Origin: Chitinophagaceae bacterium
Lineage (GTDB): Bacteria > Bacteroidota > Bacteroidia > Chitinophagales > Chitinophagaceae
DNA length: 9,079 nucleotides
NCBI GenBank assembly: GCA_003151295.1
Contig: PLXD01000546.1
Coordinates: forward strand, 1-9,079
Reading direction: 5' to 3'
Shown: one piece after another, positions 1 to 5,139 of the stretch
Layout: every line of letters starts with the position of its first letter
How positions within the stretch are numbered: the first letter of the stretch is position 1
Notes under the pieces: model-generated
What the model was told of the DNA's origin: nothing
Databases searched by the model: none
What the model saw: the letters and a program-made list of their open reading frames with translations, nothing else
Program-made: the position numbers and the translations under genes

Positions 1-2
1 TC

Positions 3-902
3 AAGGCCATCGGGAGCATCCCTTCCATCACTCTTAAAAGAGGGCTGTCGACAGCAGAACAATCGGATGCTTTGCAGAAGGGTCAGCTCACCGCCATTCT
101 GAAGATCATACCGGATGGAGGCATATCGCCCATCCCTCATTATACCATTCACCTGGAGACGGCAGGCTCTTCTCCCGGAAGCCTGGAGCTACTACAAACC
201 CTTCTGCAGGAGGCCGTCCACAAAATCGACCAAAAGATCTTCCCCCGCAATCCTTCCATAGCGACCTTTTCAGTGACCCAAACACCGGGGCGTATCTACC
301 GGCAAATCGACTTTATCCTGCCCGGTCAATTGGGTTTCTCCCTGCTTATGGCAGGGGTATTCGGTTCTTCTTTCCTGCTGTTCAGCCTGCGTCAAAGCTT
401 GGTATTGAAGCGCCTGAGGGCCACCCCTGTCCGGCGTCGTTCCATTATTGCAGGGGAAATGCTGAGCCGCCTGTTTTTTCATTTGATCGGCTTTATCCTC
501 ATGGTGGCCCTGGGCTATTTTATCTTTCAGTTCACCCTGGTGAATGGCCTGGCTACCTTCCTGGAGATGCTGATCTTCTCTCTTTTCGGGCTAAGCATTT
601 TTATGGGCATCGGCTTTATCATCAGCGGGGTCATACATAACGAAAGTTCCATCGCGCCCGTAGCAAATACCGTGGTACTACCCCAGATCCTGCTATGCGG
701 GCTATTCTTTCCCATTGAAAGCTACCCGCATTGGCTGCAGGGATTCTGTAACCTGCTGCCCCTGACTTTGTTTGTGGACGGACTTCGAAATATTGCTTTT
801 GAAGGAGCTCATATATGGCAAATGCCATTAAAGGTGACAGGGCTGATCCTCTGGACATTGGTGATCGGTCTGTTGTCTGTGAAGACATTTAAATGGGAAT
901 AA
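3..902 (+). CDS. ABC-2 type transporter permease, C-terminal part (5' end outside window)
   Basis: This is the membrane subunit of an ABC exporter of the ABC-2 family (drug, polysaccharide or sodium export types); the substrate cannot be told. The frame is open from base 3 with no stop, so the gene begins upstream. The TTG at 72 is internal and is not a plausible start. The visible protein begins with a soluble stretch containing LQKGQLTAILKIIPDGG, typical of the extracytoplasmic region between TM1 and TM2 in this family. About five hydrophobic segments follow: near LGFSLLMAGVFGSSFLLF, LIGFILMVALGYFIFQF, LIFSLFGLSIFMGIGFIISG, VVLPQILLCGLFFPIESYP and VTGLILWTLVIGLLS. The LLCGLFFPIESYPHWLQG stretch, followed by NLLPLTLFVDGLRNIAFEG, is the usual family signature before the last helix. 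The C-terminus looks complete. The ATPase partner is presumably upstream, outside the window. Confidence 0.85.
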   Translation, partial: KAIGSIPSITLKRGLSTAEQSDALQKGQLTAILKIIPDGGISPIPHYTIHLETAGSSPGSLELLQTLLQEAVHKIDQKIFPRNPSIATFSVTQTPGRIYRQIDFILPGQLGFSLLMAGVFGSSFLLFSLRQSLVLKRLRATPVRRRSIIAGEMLSRLFFHLIGFILMVALGYFIFQFTLVNGLATFLEMLIFSLFGLSIFMGIGFIISGVIHNESSIAPVANTVVLPQILLCGLFFPIESYPHWLQGFCNLLPLTLFVDGLRNIAFEGAHIWQMPLKVTGLILWTLVIGLLSVKTFKWE

Positions 903-917
903 TTCCTGATTCCCGTT
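892..917 (+). terminator. hairpin after the ABC permease gene, likely transcription terminator
   Basis: Arms 892-900 and 909-917 pair over 9 positions, with core GGGAAT/ATTCCC and an 8-nt loop. One of the pairs is T894-G915, which is a G-U wobble in the + strand RNA but an A-C mismatch in the - strand RNA, so the + orientation is favoured. The stem overlaps the stop codon of the permease. The bases after it are A/T-rich but there is no clean T run, so termination is likely but not certain. Confidence 0.4.
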
Positions 918-1036
918 AAATAATTTATCCTCCGCGCAACCCTTAAACAGGGTCTTCCGTTTGTATTCATATTACCCGCCCCCAATATCCCTCCGTAGTA
1001 ATCGAAAATATTCTCAAGGTTTTTAACTGTGTATTT

Positions 1037-2479
1037 ATGAAAAAAGTCCTAGCTATCCTTCTATCCATGCATGGTTGCTTATGCCTGGTAGCGCAACAAA
1101 ATCTCGGAATACGAAATAGTAACTATGCCGGCATCCAAGGCGCTCTTCTCAATCCTTCTTCCATAGCCGATTCAAAACTGAAATGGGACGTGAATATTTT
1201 ATCCGTGGATGAGGTTTTTGCCAATACCTTTTTGTATGCACCCAAAAGTTCCCTGTCATTTTTCGGGATTAAAAAAATCATCGATGGCAGCATCCATGAA
1301 AATCTCTTCTACACCCGTTTCGACCCTCAAAATCCGAATAAGCTATATAATGTAAGTTTTTCCACGGAGGTGCTTGGTCCTTCCTTTTTTATGAAGATCG
1401 CCAAAAAACATTCGATCGGTTTTACAATTGCGGGAAGAGCCTATGCGAACATCAAGGATATTTCCGGCAATATGGCGCAGAACGCCTTTGACTATTTATT
1501 GGGGAAGGATCTGTGGAATACGACCCTTCACGATAATACGGCCAGGTTGAACGCGATGGGTTGGCTGGAATATGGGTTGCACTACGCTACCGTGATCTAT
1601 AGCAACAGCAGGAATGAATTAAAGGCAGGCGTAAGCCTGAATTATTTGCAGGGGCTCGGCGCCGCGTATGTTAAGAACACCAATCTGAACTATAAGATCG
1701 TCGATACGACCCATATCCTTTTTACCAATTCTTCCGTCGACTACGGCAGGACCGATATAGACGACTTCAAAAACCATTATGATTTGACCCATGGGCATGG
1801 TTTTGGCGCGGATATCGGGTTCACTTACGTTCATCTCAAGGATCAGGTCAGTAATAATACCGCAACGGCTGGCCGGATACAGGCCGACCCGGACAATAAC
1901 AACTACCTCTATAGGATCGGCATTTCCCTGATCGATATCGGCGCTATTAAATTCAACAAGAATACGGGCTCCTATCATCTTCAGGCAGCCGCAGCCGATT
2001 TCTCGGACTGGCACCAATCGAAATTTACCGGCAATACCCAACTGGATCAAACCCTGAGCGCCGTCTTATACAACGGCGATTCTGCAAAATCCATGACGGG
2101 GAACGATTTTCATATGGCCATGCCGACCGCCCTCAGCATACAGGCAGATTGGAATGTCTGCAAAAATTTCTTCGCCGATGTGACGATCGTTAAAGGATTC
2201 GGCCATGGGAATAATATCGGTGTGACAAGGCCGGATGTATATTCACTGACGCCGCGCTACGAAACAAAATGGCTCGAAGTGAGCATGCCGATGTCCCTTA
2301 TATATTATGGTCACTTGCAACCACGTGTCGGCCTGGCGGCAAGAGCCGGTTACTTCTTCATCGGGGGGGATGCACCGGGAAGCCTGCTGAAATTAAATGA
2401 TCTGACGGGTGTGGATTTCTACGCCGGCCTGCACTACTTTATCGCAGAAAAACCGAAAAAGACCCAATCAAACCTATAA
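1037..2479 (+). CDS. DUF5723-type outer-membrane beta-barrel protein
   Basis: A 480-residue exported protein of unknown function. Residues 1-19 form a signal peptide (MKK, a hydrophobic core, LVA then QQ), so the mature protein probably starts at Q20 or Q21. The N-terminal motif NYAGIQGALLNPSSIADS (about residues 29-46), followed by a strand like KWDVNILSVDEVFANTF, is the pattern I associate with the Bacteroidota DUF5723 family. The rest alternates aromatic and polar residues in beta-strand fashion, with Gly/Tyr-rich segments such as LEYGLHYATVIY and LAARAGYFFIGG. It ends in a barrel-like strand (GVDFYAGLHYFIAEK) and a short polar tail. Length fits the family as I know it. The role is unknown; a structural or adhesion-related surface barrel is inference. 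It starts 134 bp after the permease and lies 38 bp before the YceI gene, with which it may be co-transcribed. I saw no strong promoter in 918-1036. Family recognition is from memory of the motif. Confidence 0.75.
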   Translation: MKKVLAILLSMHGCLCLVAQQNLGIRNSNYAGIQGALLNPSSIADSKLKWDVNILSVDEVFANTFLYAPKSSLSFFGIKKIIDGSIHENLFYTRFDPQNPNKLYNVSFSTEVLGPSFFMKIAKKHSIGFTIAGRAYANIKDISGNMAQNAFDYLLGKDLWNTTLHDNTARLNAMGWLEYGLHYATVIYSNSRNELKAGVSLNYLQGLGAAYVKNTNLNYKIVDTTHILFTNSSVDYGRTDIDDFKNHYDLTHGHGFGADIGFTYVHLKDQVSNNTATAGRIQADPDNNNYLYRIGISLIDIGAIKFNKNTGSYHLQAAAADFSDWHQSKFTGNTQLDQTLSAVLYNGDSAKSMTGNDFHMAMPTALSIQADWNVCKNFFADVTIVKGFGHGNNIGVTRPDVYSLTPRYETKWLEVSMPMSLIYYGHLQPRVGLAARAGYFFIGGDAPGSLLKLNDLTGVDFYAGLHYFIAEKPKKTQSNL

Positions 2480-2517
2480 TAATCATCCATTAAAATCATC
2501 TATAAAAATAAGAGGGT

Positions 2518-3054
2518 ATGAAATGCAAGCAATTCATAGTAAGGTCGGTAATCATTGCAGGATTGACCTTAGCAGGCAATTGGACTGCGGATACAGCAAA
2601 TGCCAAGGTCGAATTTAGTGTTAAAGGGCCTTTTGGAACCGTACATGGCAGTTTCTCCGGGTTAAAGGCAATCATCCAGTTCGACGAAAAGGATCTTCCC
2701 GGCAGCTCTTTTACGGCAAGTATCGACGCAAAGACGGTGAGCTCCGGTATAGGCTTTCGCAATAGCCATCTCCGAAATGAGGAACAATGGTTCAATACGA
2801 ATAAATATCCCGAGATCGCCTTCCATTCCAGGAAAATTGAAAAGTCCGGCGGAGACTATAAAGCGATGGGTGATCTAACCATAAAAGGGAATACTAAACC
2901 CGCAGAGATCGCCTTTACTTTTACTCATAATGGGGCGACCGGTGCTTTTAAAGGGCATTTCACGATAAAGCGGGAAGATTATAACCTGGGCAAGGAAGGC
3001 GGTTCCGTTGGAAGTATAGTAACCATCGATCTCGAAGTGCCCGTCAAAAAATAG
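2518..3054 (+). CDS. YceI-family secreted lipocalin-like protein
   Basis: A 178-residue periplasmic or secreted protein with the YceI fold, a lipocalin-like beta barrel whose characterised members bind isoprenoid or other amphipathic molecules. Residues 1-29 are a signal peptide ending in ANA, with the mature chain starting at K30. Family features are visible in order: FSVKGPFGTVHGSFSGLKAI (33-52), FTASIDAKTVSSG (65-77), the conserved RNSHLRNEEQWFNTNKYPEI (81-100) followed by AFHS, GDLTIKGNTKPAEI (118-131), and FTIKREDYNLGKEG near the C-terminus. It lacks the extended cytochrome b561 fusion seen in some homologues. Length is close to the family norm. The start ATG has a purine-rich AGAGGG only 1 nt upstream, too close to be a normal ribosome binding site. 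It is probably co-transcribed with the preceding barrel gene (38-bp gap). The ligand and any tie to the downstream transport locus are unknown. Confidence 0.9.
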   Translation: MKCKQFIVRSVIIAGLTLAGNWTADTANAKVEFSVKGPFGTVHGSFSGLKAIIQFDEKDLPGSSFTASIDAKTVSSGIGFRNSHLRNEEQWFNTNKYPEIAFHSRKIEKSGGDYKAMGDLTIKGNTKPAEIAFTFTHNGATGAFKGHFTIKREDYNLGKEGGSVGSIVTIDLEVPVKK

Positions 3055-3206
3055 CAGCCATGGGTTACAGCTGCCTGACCAATTTGTCGTACATCAGGCG
3101 AAGGGATCTCGCATTGATCCAATAAAATACCCCTTGGACGCGAAGCCATAAAAATAGCGTTGATTAACACTAGCACTAATTTGTAAGGACAAAAATGACT
3201 TTATAT

Positions 3207-3220
3207 ATGATTTTAATCAT
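3207..3220. promoter_or_regulatory. 14-bp palindrome upstream of the sigma factor gene, possible operator
   Basis: ATGATT (3207-3212) and AATCAT (3215-3220) are perfect inverted half-sites around a TT centre, 52 bp before the sigma ATG. The position overlaps the likely -33 region of the weak promoter candidate at 3243-3250, as expected for a repressor or activator site. The motif is A/T-rich, so a chance occurrence is quite possible, and no binding protein is suggested. Confidence 0.25.
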
Positions 3221-3250
3221 GTGTAAGTCTCTGCAGAAAGCTTATCTTAG
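3221..3250 (+). promoter_or_regulatory. weak Bacteroidota-type promoter candidate for the sigma factor gene
   Basis: TATCTTAG at 3243-3250 matches the Bacteroidota -7 consensus TAnnTTTG at 5 of the 6 fixed positions. A GTG at 3221-3223, 19 nt further upstream, is only a partial match to the -33 TTG. Transcription would start near 3256 and give a leader of about 15 nt. This is the best candidate I found in the 3055-3271 gap, but it is weak. Confidence 0.25.
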
Positions 3251-3271
3251 CCCACTAAGTTTCTGATTTGT

Positions 3272-3847
3272 ATGGAGATTGGTCCCACACACCTGGATGA
3301 GGCTGCTATAATTGAACGATTGCAAAAAGGTGACAGAACGGCTTTTGAATGGCTCTTCAAGCACAAATATGCCACTCTTTGCTTTTACGCTACTAAAATA
3401 CTTGGCAATACGCTGCAATCCGAAGAGATTGTTTCAGATGCATTTGCAGATATATGGCAAAAGAGGAATCAGATTTCCTTTAATTCCTCAATAACAGCGT
3501 ATTTGTTTACAACAGTGCATAATAAATGTATCAACCACCTTAAGCACTTTAAGGTAAGTTCAGCTTACGCGAAGCATATCCTGGCGACCCGGGAGATCTT
3601 CAATATTGCTGAAATACCAGACCGGATTTTTGACGAAAAGGCTATTATGTGCGAAATAGAAAGGGCTATTCAAAGCCTTCCGGAAAAGTGCAGGGAGATT
3701 TTCCGCCTGAGCCGTTATGAAAATAAAAAATACCGTGAAATAGCAGAAATCCTTCAGATTTCTCCAAAAACCGTCGAATCCCAGATGTCCCTCGCCCTGG
3801 AGAAGTTACGCAAAAGCCTAAAGCATCTGATGCTATGGCTTTTCTGA
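3272..3847 (+). CDS. ECF-type RNA polymerase sigma-70 factor, Bacteroidota FecI-like
   Basis: A 191-residue extracytoplasmic-function sigma factor that directs RNA polymerase to specific promoters once released from its anti-sigma factor. Region 2 spans about residues 22-92: RTAFEWLFKHKYATLCFYA, then SEEIVSDAFADIWQKRNQI (core binding and -10 recognition), and YLFTTVHNKCINHLK. Region 4 spans about 127-182: AIQSLPEKCREIFRLSRYE, then the helix-turn-helix KKYREIAEILQISPKTVESQ and a basic end, ALEKLRKSLKH, which reads the -35 element. There is no region 3 and no C-terminal extension. Length and layout match the sigma-70 family expanded in Bacteroidota (TIGR02985-like). The ATG at 3272 gives the expected N-terminus. 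A FecR-like gene follows after 67 bp and a susCD pair after that, so its target is most likely the susCD promoter and perhaps its own locus. Confidence 0.95.
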   Translation: MEIGPTHLDEAAIIERLQKGDRTAFEWLFKHKYATLCFYATKILGNTLQSEEIVSDAFADIWQKRNQISFNSSITAYLFTTVHNKCINHLKHFKVSSAYAKHILATREIFNIAEIPDRIFDEKAIMCEIERAIQSLPEKCREIFRLSRYENKKYREIAEILQISPKTVESQMSLALEKLRKSLKHLMLWLF

Positions 3848-3868
3848 TCTCAGCAAAATCAATTTCAT

Positions 3869-3895
3869 TTAGGGGTAAAATCGAACTTAGGTGTC
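3869..3895 (+). promoter_or_regulatory. possible ECF-type promoter or direct repeat between sigma and anti-sigma genes
   Basis: TTAGGGGT (3869-3876) is repeated as TTAGGTGT (3887-3894), 7 of 8 identical and 18 bp apart. The block can also be read as an ECF-like promoter: a G-rich -35 (GGGGTAA, 3872-3878) and a -10 GTC (3893-3895) separated by 14 nt, just before an A/T-rich stretch leading to the fecR start at 3915. This would fit autoregulation of the anti-sigma gene. It rests on one sequence only. Confidence 0.3.
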
Positions 3896-3914
3896 AACTA
3901 TATAATACCATCTT

Positions 3915-4967
3915 ATGAGTGAAGATATTAAGTTAGCACTTGTCAACTATATTGTCGGGAATATTGACGACAAAACCAAAGCCAGGATAGAGCAATGGAT
4001 TGAAGAAAATCCTGAGAATATGCAGTTCTATATTGAGCTTCAGGAAGCATGGAATGCTACTTTATTTCTTCAAAATAGCGGAAAAACATCTGTTGAAGAT
4101 GCTTATAAGTTACTTGAATCGAAATTGGCCCTCCAAAAAAGACTGCCGTTCATGAGGAGATCCGTTCTGTATGCTGCGGCGGCGGTGGTGGCTGTCATCC
4201 TGACCGGAATTGCTACCTATCGATTCGCAGTGACCAAAAAAACCGAAGGGCCGTCCTATGTTAAATCCGTATATGTTCCCGCCGGCAATAAGCAAAAGCT
4301 GGTCTTAAAAGACAGTACGGTTGTCTGGCTGAATTCCGGGAGTGTCCTGGAGTTAAGCAGCGGCTTTGGAATTACTACCAGGACCGTATACCTTGAAGGA
4401 GAAGGCTATTTCGAAGTGAAATCTGACAGGAATCCAGCGTTCGTGGTTCAAACAAAGGATTATACCATCCGCGATATCGGGACCATCTTTAATATCAATA
4501 CGTATTCTGCAGATGCCAGGTTTGAAGCTGCGGTCATAGAAGGCGAGATTTCAATCGAAGGCAAATTCCCGCAAGCTGAAAAAAGGAGTAAAATATTCCT
4601 AAAGAGGAATGATGTTTTAAAGATAAGCAAACTAAGCGCTTTCCCGGATAAAACGGCGACTAATCCCATAGCAACCGATTCCACCTTTGTACAGATCGTC
4701 AAGGCTCAGAACATACATAACTACGCAGGATGGAAAGACGATTTGTTGATTTTTGACGAAGAGACCTTCAGGGATATTGCAAAAAAGCTGGAAAGGAAGT
4801 ATAAGGTTGTCATACTCATCCAGGACGAAAAAATTGCCGGTTATCGCTATTCGGGGAGTTTTAATAACGTGTCGAACATCCAGGGTATTGTGGACATTTT
4901 AAAGGAAACTACGCCCGCTAATTATATGATCGCAGGGGATACTATTACGATAGAATCGAAAAAGTAA
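3915..4967 (+). CDS. FecR-family anti-sigma factor with C-terminal DUF4974 domain
   Basis: A 350-residue single-pass inner-membrane regulator that holds the adjacent sigma factor and relays a signal from an outer-membrane transporter. Residues 1-80 are the cytoplasmic anti-sigma part, helical, with ARIEQWIEENPENMQFYIE as the usual zone. One transmembrane helix lies at about 83-106 (SVLYAAAAVVAVILTGIATY), after the basic RR at 81-82. The periplasmic FecR domain covers about 118-215, including VPAGNKQKLVLKDSTVVWLN, then GEGYFEVKSDRNPAFVVQT and DIGTIFNINTYSAD. The DUF4974 domain, which resembles the STN fold, covers about 277-348, starting at DLLIFDEETFRDIAKKLERK. Length is typical. It follows the sigma gene by 67 bp and precedes susC by 152 bp. 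Residues 216-265 form a less conserved linker. Signalling through contact with the STN domain of SusC is established for the family and inferred here. Confidence 0.95.
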   Translation: MSEDIKLALVNYIVGNIDDKTKARIEQWIEENPENMQFYIELQEAWNATLFLQNSGKTSVEDAYKLLESKLALQKRLPFMRRSVLYAAAAVVAVILTGIATYRFAVTKKTEGPSYVKSVYVPAGNKQKLVLKDSTVVWLNSGSVLELSSGFGITTRTVYLEGEGYFEVKSDRNPAFVVQTKDYTIRDIGTIFNINTYSADARFEAAVIEGEISIEGKFPQAEKRSKIFLKRNDVLKISKLSAFPDKTATNPIATDSTFVQIVKAQNIHNYAGWKDDLLIFDEETFRDIAKKLERKYKVVILIQDEKIAGYRYSGSFNNVSNIQGIVDILKETTPANYMIAGDTITIESKK

Positions 4968-5017
4968 CCGATAGGAATGATATAATTAAAACATAACCAA
5001 CAACTTATGAATAGCAC

Positions 5018-5047
5018 ATGAGAACAAAAAAGCCGGAGATGCGCTAA
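5018..5047 (+). other. 9-codon leader ORF (MRTKKPEMR) ending in the hairpin loop, doubtful
   Basis: An ATG at 5018 opens a 9-codon frame that stops with TAA at 5045-5047, inside the loop of the hairpin at 5032-5057. A four-codon frame (MNST, from 5007) ends with a TGA overlapping this ATG as ATGA. If translated on the susC mRNA, a ribosome would unwind the left arm of the hairpin. There is no clear ribosome binding site, and such short frames are common by chance, so this is recorded as a possibility only. Confidence 0.15.
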
Positions 5048-5057
5048 CATCCCCGGC
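5021..5057 (-). terminator. strong intrinsic terminator on the minus strand, upstream of susC
   Basis: Read on the - strand, GCCGGGGATG (5057-5048), a 6-nt loop TTAGCG and CATCTCCGGC (5041-5032) are followed at once by TTTTTTGTTCT (5031-5021). The stem has 9 Watson-Crick pairs and one G-U pair, so it is continuous over 10 bp in minus-strand RNA. In plus-strand RNA the same position (5037/5052) is an A-C mismatch, and there is no T run after the hairpin. Both facts favour the minus orientation. No annotated minus-strand gene ends here, which implies a short transcript starting in or near the susC 5' end. Confidence 0.7.
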
Positions 5058-5107
5058 CATTTCATAAATCAAAACTCCCGTGCGAAGGGAAATTATTAAC
5101 TACAAAA
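5022..5107 (-). ncRNA. predicted antisense small RNA against the susC leader
   Basis: A transcript of about 85 nt is predicted between the minus-strand promoter at 5113-5139 and the terminator at 5021-5057. It would fold into two hairpins: a small one with TCCC (5090-5087) and GGGA (5079-5076) around a 7-nt loop, extended by a U-G pair (5091/5075) present only in the minus-strand RNA, and the terminator stem. It is complementary to the susC 5' untranslated region, stopping about 13 nt before the start codon. In Bacteroides, cis-antisense RNAs of the DonS type encoded in susC leaders repress the linked polysaccharide locus. By analogy this one could repress susCD. The exact ends are estimates, no expression evidence exists here, and the element could instead be a leader structure of the susC mRNA. 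Confidence 0.45.
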
Positions 5108-5112
5108 CATTA

Positions 5113-5139
5113 CAAATGTATGAAATATTTTAAAGGCAA
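5113..5139 (-). promoter_or_regulatory. minus-strand Bacteroidota promoter at the susC start codon
   Basis: On the - strand, TACATTTG (5120-5113) is a perfect match to the -7 consensus TAnnTTTG, and TTG (5139-5137) lies 16 nt further upstream as the -33 element. The spacing is slightly shorter than the usual 17-23 nt. Transcription would begin near 5104-5107 and run away from susC into the terminator at 5021-5057. The box overlaps the A of the susC start codon. Confidence 0.45.

Noticed and set aside
72..902. TTG at 72 as the start of the permease
   Set aside because: The frame continues open to the window edge with family-like residues before it, so the TTG is an internal Leu codon.
1024..1031. 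TAACTGTG as a -7 promoter element for the barrel gene
   Set aside because: It ends 5 nt before the start codon, leaving no room for a leader, and no matching -33 TTG was found.
1619..2050. Minus-strand ORF of 143 codons inside the barrel gene
   Set aside because: It lies fully antisense to a well-supported gene, has no recognisable domain, and fits a shadow of the coding frame.
3054..3074. Inverted repeat GCAGC/GCTGC right after the YceI stop codon
   Set aside because: Only a 5-bp stem with an 11-nt loop and no T run; too weak to call a terminator.
3065..3166. Minus-strand open stretch of about 33 codons ending in a coherent-looking tail (VFYWINARSLRLMYDKLV)
   Set aside because: No start codon or upstream continuation: a stop lies just before it, and the length is well within chance. 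It could be a gene remnant, but nothing supports that.
5107..5119. ACATT/AATGT stem with a 3-nt loop directly before the susC start codon
   Set aside because: A/T-rich 5-bp stem of negligible stability; the same bases are better explained by the minus-strand -7 box.
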